Positions 8,670 through 17,758 are shown, numbered from the stretch's first letter. The stretch: 64,000 bases of DNA from an uncultured Phascolarctobacterium sp. (GCF_900753045.1 NZ_CAADXO010000073.1:27667-91666); one strand, 5' to 3'. The notes: a model not told the origin generated them from the letters alone. Made by a program: numbers and translations.

Positions 8670-10625
8670 TTGAATAAATTTTTTAAGAACGTACTTTTTT
8701 ATCTGCTGATTATCATGGTAATTATCTGGATGTTTGACCTTTACGGTGAAAAGAATTCGAAGCCTGCCGATATAAGCTATACCAGCTTTATGCAGCATGT
8801 ACAGCAGGACGAAATCAAACAGGTAACTATTGTTGATAACGTTATCAGCGGTAAATTAAAGGATGGCAAGGAATTTTCTACCGTTGCGCCTAATGACAGC
8901 AAGCTGGTAGAAAAGCTGGAAGCAAAGAAAGTAGACATTAAGGCAGAGCTGCCGCCGCAACCGCCTTGGTGGATGAGCATTCTCAGCTCTATTTTGCCGA
9001 TGCTGATTATCGTAGGCCTGTGGTTCATGCTGATGAATCAGGGCGGTGCCGGCGGCGGTAAGGTGATGAACTTTGGCAAGAGCCGTGCGCGTCGCTACGA
9101 TGAGGAAAAACTGAAGATAACCTTTAAGGATGTTGCCGGTGCTGATGAAGCCAAGCAGGAGCTGGAAGAGGTTGTCGAATTTCTGAAGCATCCGCAGAAG
9201 TATAATGACCTGGGAGCTAAGATTCCTAAAGGTGTTTTGCTCTATGGCCCTCCGGGTACAGGCAAAACCTTGTTGGCGAAGGCGGTTGCCGGTGAAGCGG
9301 GAGTTCCGTTCTTCAGCATTTCCGGTTCTGACTTTGTAGAAATGTTTGTCGGTGTAGGCGCTTCGCGTGTACGCGACCTGTTCGACCAGGCAAAGAAAAG
9401 TGCACCCTGCATCGTATTTATCGATGAGATTGATGCTGTAGGCCGTCAGCGCGGCGCAGGTCTTGGCGGTGGCCATGACGAGCGCGAGCAGACTCTGAAC
9501 CAATTACTGGTTGAGATGGACGGTTTCAGCGCTAACGAAGGCATTATTATGATTGCCGCAACCAACCGTCCGGATATTCTGGACCCGGCGCTGCTGCGTC
9601 CCGGCCGTTTCGACCGCCAGATTGTAGTAGACCGTCCGGATATCAAGGGACGTACCGAAATCCTGAAGGTACATGTTAAGGGCAAACCCGTGGGTCCGGA
9701 TGTAAATCTGGATGTAATCGCTCAGCGTACCCCCGGCTTTACCGGTGCTGATTTATCCAACCTGGTTAATGAAGCAGCGCTGCTGACTGCCCGCAAGGAC
9801 AAGAAAGCCATCAATATGCCGGAAATGGAAGAAGCTGCCGAGCGTGTTATCATGGGACCGGAGCGCAAGAGCCGTGTCATCAGTGATAAGGAAAAACGCC
9901 TGACTGCTTACCATGAAGGCGGTCATACTATCGTTGGTATGCTGCTTGAGCACACTGACCCTGTACATAAGGTTACTATCATTCCGCGTGGCCGTGCCGG
10001 TGGTTATACCCTGAGCCTGCCTAAGGAAGATAAGTATTATGCAACCCGCAGCGAAATGCTTGATGAGCTGAAGGTGTTGCTGGGTGGCCGTGTTGCTGAA
10101 GCTCTGGTGCTGAAGGAAATCTCCAGCGGTGCCAGCAATGATCTGCAGCGTGCAACTCAACTGGCACGCCAGATGATTTGCGAATACGGCATGAGCGAGA
10201 ACATCGGTCCTGTAACCTTCGGCCATCGTCAGGATCAGGTATTCCTGGGACGTGACATTGCCCGCGACAAGGATTACAGTGAAGAAGTGGCAGCCGAAAT
10301 TGATAAAGAGGTACGCTCCTTTATGGAAGATGCCTATGCTGCTACCGAAAAGCTGCTGTCCGACAATATCGACAAGCTGCATGTGATCGCTAAAGCTCTG
10401 ATGGAGAAGGAAACTCTGGAAGAGGAAGAAATCAACCAGCTTGTAAAATACGGTCATATCCTTACCGCAGAAGAAAAGCTGCAATTAGTACAGCAATCTG
10501 TTGTGGATGAGGAAACCGCTGCTGCTCCCGCTGCCGAAGCTGACGTAAAGGCTGAAGCGCCTGCTGCCGAAGCAGATGCACCGAAAGCCGTTGCGAATGC
10601 AGACGAAGAAGCACCAAAAGAATAA
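8670..10625 (+). CDS. ftsH: ATP-dependent zinc metalloprotease FtsH
   Basis: A 651-residue membrane-anchored AAA+ protease that degrades damaged membrane and regulatory proteins. Two membrane segments lie at about residues 5-25 and 105-125. They are followed by the AAA module with Walker A GPPGTGKT (about 193-200), Walker B IVFIDEIDA, the second region of homology ATNRPDILDPALLRPGR, and the zinc site HEGGH (about 415-419) with the SSGASNDLQRAT helix. The start is TTG at 8670, eight bases after GGAAGGAGG; the nearby GTG at 8666 runs straight into a stop. The last 40 residues are an Ala/Glu/Pro-rich tail unrelated to the catalytic core. Confidence 0.97.
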   Translation: MNKFFKNVLFYLLIIMVIIWMFDLYGEKNSKPADISYTSFMQHVQQDEIKQVTIVDNVISGKLKDGKEFSTVAPNDSKLVEKLEAKKVDIKAELPPQPPWWMSILSSILPMLIIVGLWFMLMNQGGAGGGKVMNFGKSRARRYDEEKLKITFKDVAGADEAKQELEEVVEFLKHPQKYNDLGAKIPKGVLLYGPPGTGKTLLAKAVAGEAGVPFFSISGSDFVEMFVGVGASRVRDLFDQAKKSAPCIVFIDEIDAVGRQRGAGLGGGHDEREQTLNQLLVEMDGFSANEGIIMIAATNRPDILDPALLRPGRFDRQIVVDRPDIKGRTEILKVHVKGKPVGPDVNLDVIAQRTPGFTGADLSNLVNEAALLTARKDKKAINMPEMEEAAERVIMGPERKSRVISDKEKRLTAYHEGGHTIVGMLLEHTDPVHKVTIIPRGRAGGYTLSLPKEDKYYATRSEMLDELKVLLGGRVAEALVLKEISSGASNDLQRATQLARQMICEYGMSENIGPVTFGHRQDQVFLGRDIARDKDYSEEVAAEIDKEVRSFMEDAYAATEKLLSDNIDKLHVIAKALMEKETLEEEEINQLVKYGHILTAEEKLQLVQQSVVDEETAAAPAAEADVKAEAPAAEADAPKAVANADEEAPKE

Positions 10626-10637
10626 TAGCAAAAAATT

Positions 10638-10672
10638 AACGCTCGCGTTCGAAAGAACGCGGGCGTTTTTTT
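10638..10672 (+). terminator. Intrinsic terminator after ftsH
   Basis: A 13-bp stem (AACGCTCGCGTTC with GAACGCGGGCGTT) closed by a GAAA tetraloop and followed by a T run. Confidence 0.9.
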
Positions 10673-10763
10673 GCTTTTCGCATATATAATTTTCACTCCG
10701 CATGTTCCACACACTCTAAGCCGCGCCCGACCGGAATCCTGCGCGCGGCCAAAGGAACTTTTG

Positions 10764-10791
10764 GTTACTTTTCCTTCCATGGAAAAGTAAC
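10764..10791. repeat. Perfect 11-bp palindrome with a 6-base loop
   Basis: GTTACTTTTCC and GGAAAAGTAAC flank TTCCAT, just past the stop codon of the minus-strand LysR gene. With the GC-rich stretch at about 10720-10755 it resembles dispersed intergenic palindromes found in many bacteria. It may also act as the 3' end hairpin of the LysR transcript. Confidence 0.5.
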
Positions 10792-10795
10792 AAGC

Positions 10796-11677
10796 TTAAA
10801 TCCTCTTGCGGAAAAACTCCAAAAACCCCTCCGCCGCAGGCGATAATTTATGCTCCTTACTCCAATATAACGTCTGATCAAAATGCAGCTTCTCATCAAC
10901 AAGCTGCTGCCGCACCATCTCCTGCGGCAGCGCATCACCATCCAGCGCCGCAACAACCGCAACTCCCAGCCCGCTTGTCGCAAAGGTAAGCGCACTCTCC
11001 GCTGTAGTAGCAATAAAAGCAACATTCGGCTTAACCGCATAATCCTTAAACACATTGCGCAAAAGCGCATAGCTGCCATAATTACAGCACAAGGGCACAC
11101 CTGCCAAATCCTCCGGCGAAAGCATGCTTTTACCTGCCCACGGAATCGTAAATCCGGCATTATAGAAAGCATAAAAATTCTCCCGCTGCACCTTGATAGT
11201 AGCAAAATTGTGCGCTGCAGGCAGCGGCGCATTGGCAAAGGCAAAATCAATGCTGCCTGCCTCCAGCTGCTGCTGCTGCTGCTCTACCGTAGCATCATGA
11301 AACTGATAGCTGATACCGGGATTTTCCTTGGCAAAGGGAATAAGATAGCTGCGCAGGAAATAGTCGGTACGCACGTGTGACACGCTGAAGCGTAGCGTAC
11401 CTGCGGCACGCCTGCCGAAGGCCTGCATACGCAGGCTGATATCATCTTCCGTATTGCACAGCTGACGTGCCTGCTGCAAAAAGGTTTCGCCTGCTTCCGT
11501 CAGTTCAATGTGGCGCTTACCGCGCTGCATTTTGAAAAGCTGCACACCATAATTCCTTTCGATAGCCTTCATCTGCGCACTGAGCGCGGGCTGTACGATG
11601 CCAAGACGTTTTGCTGCGGCGCTGAGATTACCTGTTTCGGCAACAGTGATAAAGTTTCTGTAAAAAGCGAAATCCAT
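10796..11677 (-). CDS. LysR-family transcriptional regulator
   Basis: A 293-residue LysR-type regulator. The N-terminal winged helix (about 1-60) reads FAFYRNFITVAETGNLSAAA followed by a LGIVQPALSAQMKAIE recognition helix. The rest is the periplasmic-binding-protein-like effector domain. The effector is not recognisable from sequence. It is divergent from the DASS-type anion transporter at 11822 with 144 bp between start codons, and that gap contains a 15-bp palindrome of LysR-box type. The likely job is therefore control of that transporter in response to its substrate (inference). Length and architecture are normal. Confidence 0.92.
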   Translation of the reverse strand: MDFAFYRNFITVAETGNLSAAAKRLGIVQPALSAQMKAIERNYGVQLFKMQRGKRHIELTEAGETFLQQARQLCNTEDDISLRMQAFGRRAAGTLRFSVSHVRTDYFLRSYLIPFAKENPGISYQFHDATVEQQQQQLEAGSIDFAFANAPLPAAHNFATIKVQRENFYAFYNAGFTIPWAGKSMLSPEDLAGVPLCCNYGSYALLRNVFKDYAVKPNVAFIATTAESALTFATSGLGVAVVAALDGDALPQEMVRQQLVDEKLHFDQTLYWSKEHKLSPAAEGFLEFFRKRI

Positions 11678-11707
11678 AGCAGTATCTCCTTAAAATATCA
11701 AAAAATA

Positions 11708-11722
11708 TGATTATAATAATCA
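11708..11722. promoter_or_regulatory. Candidate LysR-type operator (T-N11-A palindrome)
   Basis: TGATTATAATAATCA is a perfect palindrome apart from its centre and fits the T-N11-A consensus of LysR regulators. It lies 30 bp upstream of the LysR start and about 100 bp upstream of the transporter. A second inverted repeat, TTACTTAATT and AATTAAGTAA, lies at 11735-11769. Confidence 0.55.
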
Positions 11723-11775
11723 AAATAAAGTCTTTTACTTAATTATAGAACGGGAGTAGAATTAAGTAAATGCAA

Positions 11776-11798
11776 AAATAGAAGGCAAACTTCTATTT
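11776..11798 (+). promoter_or_regulatory. Hairpin in the transporter leader
   Basis: AAATAGAAG and CTTCTATTT form a perfect 9-bp stem with a GCAAA loop, ending 23 bp before the transporter start. It has no T run of its own, so it is more likely a leader structure than a terminator. Confidence 0.4.
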
Positions 11799-11821
11799 AA
11801 CTCGGAGAGGAAGCAGTTATT

Positions 11822-13234
11822 ATGAAAAAACACCGTTCGTTGAATGTTTTGTCAGGACCGTTACTTTTTCTGCTTGTCCTGCTTATACTGGCACCTGTAA
11901 TTGAATTTAAGCAGGCGGCCGCCATTGCTACGATTTTCTGGATGGGCCTGTGGTGGGTGCTGCGTCCGGTAAATATCGCCGTAACCTCGCTACTGCCGAT
12001 TCCGCTGAACGCCATCTTCGGCATGGTACCGATGGACGGTATTATCAGCAAATACTTTTCGGAAATCGTCGTGCTGCTGGTCGGCAGTGATCTTATCAGC
12101 CTGGTGTGGGAAAAAACACATCTTGATAAGCGTCTGGCGATTAAAAGTCTTTGCGGATTGGGAACATCGATGCGCGAGCAGATATGCGTCTGGCTGGTTG
12201 CTTCAACGCTGCTGTCTATCTTTTTGCCCAACGTTGTTGTGGTTATGATTCTTTTGCCGGTGGCTGTAAGCATGCTGCGTTTTTTAGGGCAGCAGCAGAT
12301 TACCAATAATCCCGTAGCAACGCCGATTCTGTTGGCCATCGTCTGGGGCGCAGGCTTCGGCGGTTTCGGTTCACCATTGGGCAGCAGTTCCAACCTGGTA
12401 GCAATCAGCTATCTGGAAAAGCTCACGGGACACGAATTCATGTATGTAGATTGGGTTATCCGCTTTCTGCCGTTGCTTTTCATCATTATGCTGCTCATTC
12501 TGGCTTATCTGCTGCATTTGCCGCTGCCTGTTAAACGTCTTGACGGTGGCAAGGAATATTTCCGTGCTGCTTATGCCAAGCTCGGGCCGATGAGCCGTGG
12601 CGAAAAATTAGGTCTGTGGCTTTTTATTCTCGCAACAGGCTTAGCCTTCGTACGTCCGCTTTATGTGCAGTATCTGCCGCTGATGAAGCCTGCCTATGTT
12701 TTCTTTACCTTCGGTATGCTCACCTTTATGCTGCGCAACGAAACAGGCCAACTGCTCCTTACATGGCGTGAGGCTGAAAAGGGCATCATGTGGGGTATGA
12801 TTTTCCTTTTTTCCGGCGGTCTGGCATTAGGCCAGCTGATTACGAAAACCGGTGCGGCAACTCAGATTGCTAAGGTAATTACACTGCTGCCGTTAGGCGG
12901 CGGTTGGGAAACGATGTTCAGCCTGACGCTCTTTGCCACCTTCCTGACGGAAATCAGCAGTAATACCGCGGCGGCTTCTATCTCAATTCCGGTAGTACAA
13001 AGCATTTCGCAGCAGCTGGGGCTGAAGCCCATTCCTTATATCCTGACCTCGATTGTTGCTGTCAACTGTGCTTTTATTCTACCGGTCAGCACACGTGCCG
13101 TTGGTGTAACCTACGGTCTGAACCCTGATGATTTGCTGAAAAACGGCCTCAAGCTCTCAATAATCTGCATGCTGCTCGTCAGTGCGCTTGGCTGTATCTG
13201 CATGCATTGCTGGAGTCTTTTCAACCATCTTTAA
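11822..13234 (+). CDS. DASS-family anion:Na+ symporter (SLC13 type)
   Basis: A 470-residue inner-membrane transporter with roughly 11-12 hydrophobic segments. It belongs to the divalent anion:sodium symporter family (dicarboxylates, tartrate or sulfate). Family-type features are the helical hairpin motif PLGSSSNLVA in the first half and TEISSNTAAASISIPV (the SNT signature) in the second, both substrate- and sodium-binding regions. The substrate cannot be told from sequence; succinate or another C4-dicarboxylate would suit a fermentative Negativicute. It is divergent from and probably controlled by the LysR gene. The ribosome site GGAGAGG lies 11 bases before ATG, slightly long. Confidence 0.85.
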   Translation: MKKHRSLNVLSGPLLFLLVLLILAPVIEFKQAAAIATIFWMGLWWVLRPVNIAVTSLLPIPLNAIFGMVPMDGIISKYFSEIVVLLVGSDLISLVWEKTHLDKRLAIKSLCGLGTSMREQICVWLVASTLLSIFLPNVVVVMILLPVAVSMLRFLGQQQITNNPVATPILLAIVWGAGFGGFGSPLGSSSNLVAISYLEKLTGHEFMYVDWVIRFLPLLFIIMLLILAYLLHLPLPVKRLDGGKEYFRAAYAKLGPMSRGEKLGLWLFILATGLAFVRPLYVQYLPLMKPAYVFFTFGMLTFMLRNETGQLLLTWREAEKGIMWGMIFLFSGGLALGQLITKTGAATQIAKVITLLPLGGGWETMFSLTLFATFLTEISSNTAAASISIPVVQSISQQLGLKPIPYILTSIVAVNCAFILPVSTRAVGVTYGLNPDDLLKNGLKLSIICMLLVSALGCICMHCWSLFNHL

Positions 13235-13250
13235 AGAAGCCTTCTTTGTT

Positions 13251-13291
13251 TACTCCCTTGTCATTGCTGGGATGCCGGGGGAGTACTTTTT
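13251..13291 (+). terminator. Probable terminator after the anion transporter
   Basis: TACTCCC pairs with GGGAGTA across a 21-base loop, followed by CTTTTTG. The long loop makes this weaker than the other terminators here. Confidence 0.5.
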
Positions 13292-13495
13292 GTATGGAAT
13301 TGTGAAGAAGTATGCTTGAAAATGATGCAAAACAGCGGAAAAAAGAGGAAAATAGATTTTTTTTGTAAAATTGCTGATTTTAGTGCATTTTTTGCTATAC
13401 AAACACGGTTTTTTGTAGTAAAATCATATCACAAGAATTTTGGCGGAACGGAAGGTTCCACACATATGCTCAAGAAAGGTTGTGTTATTAAGGTA

Positions 13496-14893
13496 ATGAA
13501 CGAGCAATCCATGAATAGAAGTTTAAAGAACAGACACTTACAGATGATTTCTTTAGGTGGCATCATCGGCAGCTGTTATTTTTTAGGTGCCGGATATGCG
13601 ATTGAGCAGGCCGGACCTGCTATTATCCTTTCTTATCTTTTTGGCGGTGCAATCGTCTTATGCGTTATGCTGTGCCTGGCGGAGCTGGCTGTAGCTAAGC
13701 CTATTTCCGGTTCCTTTGTTACCTACGCACGTGAGAATATATCCTCAACCTGGGCTTGTGGCGTTGGCTGGGCCTATTGGCTGAACTGGATGGCTTACGT
13801 GCCGTCTGAAATGATTGCTGCGGGTATCATTATGAACAATTTTGTACCTGCCGTCAGTCAACTGTGGTGGGCAATTCTTTTTGGCCTGCTGGTGACTGTA
13901 ATTAACCTTTTTCATGTCGATAATTTCGGTGAAAGCGAATTTTGGCTTTCCATTATCAAAATTGCTGCCCTTGTGGGCTTCTGCGGCGTTGCCGGTTTAA
14001 TAGTCTGCGGTCTTGTCGGTGACCAGGGCTATTTAGGCGCTAAGGTGCTGCTGAGCCAGGGCGGTTTTGCTCCCCAGGGATATTGGCCGATTGTGCTGAC
14101 CATGGTTATTATTCTGGTTAACTTCCAGGGTACCGAAATCATCGGTCTGGCTGCGGGCGAATGCAAGGATCCTGCTAAAAGCATTCCTATTGCGGTTCGC
14201 AATGTTTCCTGGCGTGTCATTGCTTTATATATCATTCCTATTACATTATTGCTGTCCATTATGCCGTGGGATAAGGCCAGCCTGAAGGAGAGCGTATTTG
14301 CCGCTGCTTTGGCGGAATACGGCTTTGACGGCTTAGCCTCTGCGATTGCCTTTGTAGTGCTGGTTGCAGGCGTTTCCTGCGCCAACTCCGGTCTGTACGG
14401 CGGTGCTCGTGCGCTGCATGCACTGGCTCGTATGGATATGGCACCGGCGTTCTTGGGCAAGCTCAATAAAAACGGTATGCCGCAGAATTCCATTATCGTT
14501 TCTGTGTGCGCCTGCTGGGCAGTTATCGTTTTCTACACCTTTAATCCTGATTCTACACTGTATACTTATTTGCTGGCAGTATCCGGCTTTACCGGAGCGA
14601 TGGCTTGGATTTCCATTTGCTGGAGCCAATATAATTTCCGCCGCCGTCTGATTGCCGAAGGCAAGGAAGATACTCTGAAATATAAAACACCGTTCTTCCC
14701 GTATGTTACGCATTTCGGTATCTGGTCGCAGGTTTTCTGCCTGGCAGTAATTGCTTTGACACCTGATTTACGTCAGACGCTGTACGCCGGTGTACCGATG
14801 CTGGTAGTGCCGATGCTGTGCTATCGTTGGCGCAAGCATCAAAAGAGCTTGCTTCAGACTAAAACTCAGGTAGCAATGGCTCATAAATCTTAA
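13496..14893 (+). CDS. APC-superfamily amino-acid permease
   Basis: An amino-acid:proton permease of about 465 residues with 12 membrane segments. The first helix motif LQMISLGGIIGSCYFLGAG is the unwound-helix substrate site of the AAT family (lysine, GABA, aromatic amino acid permeases), and FQGTEIIGLAAGECKDPAKS is the conserved intracellular loop. The frame is open from 13316, but the upstream residues do not look like a permease. ATG 13496 or 13466 is the likely start; neither has a well-spaced ribosome site, and 13511 is also possible. Substrate is not determined. It stands alone between two terminators. Confidence 0.85.
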   Translation: MNEQSMNRSLKNRHLQMISLGGIIGSCYFLGAGYAIEQAGPAIILSYLFGGAIVLCVMLCLAELAVAKPISGSFVTYARENISSTWACGVGWAYWLNWMAYVPSEMIAAGIIMNNFVPAVSQLWWAILFGLLVTVINLFHVDNFGESEFWLSIIKIAALVGFCGVAGLIVCGLVGDQGYLGAKVLLSQGGFAPQGYWPIVLTMVIILVNFQGTEIIGLAAGECKDPAKSIPIAVRNVSWRVIALYIIPITLLLSIMPWDKASLKESVFAAALAEYGFDGLASAIAFVVLVAGVSCANSGLYGGARALHALARMDMAPAFLGKLNKNGMPQNSIIVSVCACWAVIVFYTFNPDSTLYTYLLAVSGFTGAMAWISICWSQYNFRRRLIAEGKEDTLKYKTPFFPYVTHFGIWSQVFCLAVIALTPDLRQTLYAGVPMLVVPMLCYRWRKHQKSLLQTKTQVAMAHKS

Positions 14894-14902
14894 AAGTATA
14901 TG

Positions 14903-14933
14903 GAGGTTGCCGCAGATGCGGCAGCCTCTTTTT
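14903..14933 (+). terminator. Intrinsic terminator after the amino-acid permease
   Basis: An 11-bp stem, GAGGTTGCCGC with GCGGCAGCCTC, around AGAT, followed by TTTTTA. Confidence 0.88.
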
Positions 14934-14971
14934 ATGTAATGCACGAAAATATAAGAATATAACAGAGCCTT

Positions 14972-15000
14972 TTGAGTATAATGCCGGAAGGTGTTATAAT
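14972..15000 (+). promoter_or_regulatory. SigA-type promoter for the ABC-F/tadA unit
   Basis: TTGAGT and TATAAT with a 17-bp spacer, 23 bp before the ABC-F start. Confidence 0.65.
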
Positions 15001-15022
15001 AGTTGTTAAAAGGAGAATGGTT

Positions 15023-16972
15023 ATGCAATTAGTAGTAGATAAAATCGCCAAAGCATTTGGCATTCATGAAATATTTAAAGACGTCAGCTTCATGGTAGAG
15101 CAGGGCGAGCATGTTGGCCTCGTCGGTGTCAACGGCAGCGGCAAGACTACGCTGCTGCGCTGTCTGCTGCAGCCTGAATGGGTTGACAGCGGTGCTGTAA
15201 AATTTGAACCCGGTATCAGCGTGGGCTATGTACAGCAGGGCTTCACCGATATCAGCGGTACCATCTGGCAATTTATGCAGACAGCCTGCCCGGAAATCGG
15301 CAGCCTGCGTCAAAAGCTGGCGCAGCTGGAGGCTGATTCCGGCAAGCTGCAGGGAGAAAAGCTCGACAGCTGTCTGGAGGAATACGGTCGCGTACTTAAG
15401 CGCTACGAATTTATTGACGGTTATAATTACGAAAACCGCATTAAGCGTGTGCTTATCGGTCTTGGCTATACCGAGGACTGGTGGCAGCATGATGCGGCAA
15501 CGCTGAGCGGCGGTCAGAAAACACGCCTGATGCTGGCGGCGGCATTAGTTCGTAATCCTGACTTCATGATTCTGGATGAACCGACAAACCATCTAGATAT
15601 TGTTATGACGCAGTGGCTGGAAAAGTATCTGCAGGAATTTAAGGGCGGTCTGCTCGTTGTCAGCCATGACCGTGCCTTCCTCGATAATGTTGCTATGCGC
15701 ATTCTGGAGATGGAGGGCGGCAAGCTGCAATCCTTTAAGGGCAATTACAGCCGCTATCTGGAGCAGAAGGCGATTCAGAGCAGTACGCTGACTGCTGCCT
15801 ACAATGCGCAGCAGGATTATATCGCACGTACGGAGGCTTATATCCGTCGCTTCAAGGCAGGCATCAAGAGCAAAATGGCGCGCGGCCGTCAGTCACAGCT
15901 CGACCGTCTGGAGCGTATTGATGCGCCGGTGCAGCATGAGGAGTTTGAGCTGCGTTTGCCGCCGGCTGCCGAATGTGCGGACAGAGTGCTGATTATGGAG
16001 GACCTGACCATAGGCTATGGCGAGAAGGTGCTGGCCAAGGGCATTAACCTGACGCTGCGCCGCGGTGAAAAGGCTGCGCTTTTGGGTGCCAACGGTACCG
16101 GCAAGACGACGCTGTTGCGTACTATTCTTGGTGAAATCGCACCTTTGAAGGGTAAGGCAAAGATTGGCAGCAGAGTGCAGATCGGTTATTTTTCGCAGAG
16201 CTATGAGCGCTTAAACCCGGAGCAGACGCTGTTGGAAAACTTTGTTGTTGAATACGGCTTTACGGAAGAGCATACACGCTCCATGCTTGGCGGCATGCTG
16301 TTCCACGGTGATGATGTGTTCAAAAAAATCGGCGAGCTGAGCGGCGGTCAGAAGGCACGCCTCGTGTTGCTGAAGCTGGTGCTGGACGGCGCCAACTGTC
16401 TGGTGCTTGACGAACCGACGAACCATCTGGATATTATGGCGCGCGAAGCGGTAGAGGCAGCCTTGGAATCCTTCGATGGTACCGTGTTGGTAGTAAGCCA
16501 TGACCGTTATTTTGTCAATGAGGTTGCGGACCGCATCTGGGAGATTGGGGATTTAGAGGTTAAGGACTACAAAGGCAACTACGATTTTTACCTCGAAGAA
16601 AAGCAGAAAAAGGCTGCTGCTTTGGCGCAGGCACAGGAGGAAGCGGAAAAGGCTGCAGCCTATGCGGAGACACAGGCTAAAAAGCAGCAACAGCAGGCTG
16701 CTGCTACGCCGGCGAAAGCGAAAAAGCAGGAGGATAAAAAGCGCCGTTACAGTCCGGACGAGGCTGCAAGGCTACTGCCCAAGGTAGAGCTGCAGATTCG
16801 TGAGCAGGAGGCTATGATGGGCCTTTTGGAAAAGCAGATGGCGGACCCGGCAAATCACACCAGTCCAGAGCATAGCACAGCGATGGCAGCAGAGCATGAG
16901 GAATACGAGCAAACCATTGCCGAGCTGATGGAAAAATGGGAGCTGCTGATGGAAGCGGCGGAGGATGCTTGA
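15023..16972 (+). CDS. ABC-F family ATPase (Uup/YdiF-like)
   Basis: A soluble protein of 649 residues with two ABC ATPase domains and no membrane part. Walker A motifs are GVNGSGKTTLL (about 35-45) and GANGTGKTTLL (about 355-365), with signatures LSGGQKTRL and LSGGQKARL. The inter-domain linker is the arm typical of ABC-F, and the C-terminus has a charged Ala/Lys/Gln region and a coiled coil (about 535-649). ABC-F proteins act at the ribosomal E site on stalled or non-canonical translation states; some protect from antibiotics. No resistance subtype is recognisable. ATG 15023 has AAAAGGAG seven bases before it, better than 14972 or 15017. The stop overlaps tadA by one base. Confidence 0.9.
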   Translation: MQLVVDKIAKAFGIHEIFKDVSFMVEQGEHVGLVGVNGSGKTTLLRCLLQPEWVDSGAVKFEPGISVGYVQQGFTDISGTIWQFMQTACPEIGSLRQKLAQLEADSGKLQGEKLDSCLEEYGRVLKRYEFIDGYNYENRIKRVLIGLGYTEDWWQHDAATLSGGQKTRLMLAAALVRNPDFMILDEPTNHLDIVMTQWLEKYLQEFKGGLLVVSHDRAFLDNVAMRILEMEGGKLQSFKGNYSRYLEQKAIQSSTLTAAYNAQQDYIARTEAYIRRFKAGIKSKMARGRQSQLDRLERIDAPVQHEEFELRLPPAAECADRVLIMEDLTIGYGEKVLAKGINLTLRRGEKAALLGANGTGKTTLLRTILGEIAPLKGKAKIGSRVQIGYFSQSYERLNPEQTLLENFVVEYGFTEEHTRSMLGGMLFHGDDVFKKIGELSGGQKARLVLLKLVLDGANCLVLDEPTNHLDIMAREAVEAALESFDGTVLVVSHDRYFVNEVADRIWEIGDLEVKDYKGNYDFYLEEKQKKAAALAQAQEEAEKAAAYAETQAKKQQQQAAATPAKAKKQEDKKRRYSPDEAARLLPKVELQIREQEAMMGLLEKQMADPANHTSPEHSTAMAAEHEEYEQTIAELMEKWELLMEAAEDA

Positions 16973-17472
16973 TGGACGATAAAAAGTATATGCAGCTGGC
17001 GCTGGCTGAGGCACGCAAGGCCGCAGAGCTGGGAGAAATTCCTATCGGTGCGGTGCTGGCGGACATGACAACTGGCGAGGTTATCGCCGCTGCGCACAAT
17101 ATGCGTGAAACGTGGCATGACGCAACGGCGCACGCTGAGGTCATCGTCATCCGCGAGGCCTGCGAGCGCTTGGGACGTTGGCGGCTGAGCGGCTGTGCGC
17201 TTTACGTTACCGTTGAGCCCTGCCCGATGTGCAGCGGTGCCATTGTCAACGGCCGTGTAGACCGCGTTGTTTACGGTTGCCCCGATGTGAAGGCCGGCGG
17301 TGCGGAATCCATTTTTAATATCATTACGAATCCCAATCTGAACCACTGCGCAGAGGTTGTCAGCGGCATCTGCGAGGAAGGATGCGCACAGGTGATGCGT
17401 GACTTTTTCCGCCGTCGCCGTCAGGAAAACAAGGCTAAGCGCAAGAGTGAAACTACTGCGCCGCAGGAATAA
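16972..17472 (+). CDS. tadA: tRNA-specific adenosine deaminase TadA
   Basis: A zinc-dependent deaminase of 166 residues that converts A34 of tRNA-Arg(ACG) to inosine. The catalytic HAE motif (in AHAEVIVIREACE) and the zinc-binding PCPMCSGAI are both intact; the C-terminus is basic (RRRRQENKAKRK). The ATG overlaps the stop of the ABC-F gene (TGATG), implying translational coupling. An upstream in-frame extension to 16936 lies inside the ABC-F gene and is rejected. Confidence 0.95.
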   Translation: MDDKKYMQLALAEARKAAELGEIPIGAVLADMTTGEVIAAAHNMRETWHDATAHAEVIVIREACERLGRWRLSGCALYVTVEPCPMCSGAIVNGRVDRVVYGCPDVKAGGAESIFNIITNPNLNHCAEVVSGICEEGCAQVMRDFFRRRRQENKAKRKSETTAPQE

Positions 17473-17485
17473 TTTCGGCAGGCAG

Positions 17486-17514
17486 TTGCCAAGACTTGAT
17501 TTTTCTTATATAAT
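17486..17514 (+). promoter_or_regulatory. SigA-type promoter for tRNA-Ser
   Basis: TTGCCA and TATAAT with 17 bp between, about 45 bp before the mature tRNA end. Confidence 0.65.
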
Positions 17515-17559
17515 ATTAATGTTAACCTGATGCGGATTTATTCGCGCCAACAGAATAAT

Positions 17560-17650
17560 GGAGACGTAGCGAAGTGGTCATAACGCGGCTGACTCGAAAT
17601 CAGTTTGCCGTTTGCGCGGCACGTGGGTTCGAATCCCACCGTCTCCGCCA
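17560..17650 (+). tRNA. tRNA-Ser (anticodon CGA)
   Basis: A class II tRNA of 91 nt including an encoded CCA. The acceptor stem GGAGACG pairs with CGTCTCC, the discriminator is G, the anticodon loop CTCGAAA gives anticodon CGA (reads UCG), and a long variable arm (TTGCCGTTTGCGCGGCA) follows. The T arm is GTGGGTTCGAATCCCAC. Confidence 0.97.
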
Positions 17651-17661
17651 ACGAATTCCAT

Positions 17662-17690
17662 TCCCGCAGCTTATCCGGCTGCGGGATTTT
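17662..17690 (+). terminator. Intrinsic terminator after tRNA-Ser
   Basis: TCCCGCAGC and GCTGCGGGA form a 9-bp stem with a 7-base loop, followed by TTTT. Confidence 0.85.
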
Positions 17691-17758
17691 TAGTGTGTAA
17701 CATATTTATCATTTCACTACATTTTATCGCCTATTAGTTAATTTTTCCTGCTTTTTGT

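Noticed and set aside
13316..13465. Long N-terminal extension of the amino-acid permease
   Set aside because: The residues are basic and phenylalanine-rich without similarity to the family, and span the probable promoter region.
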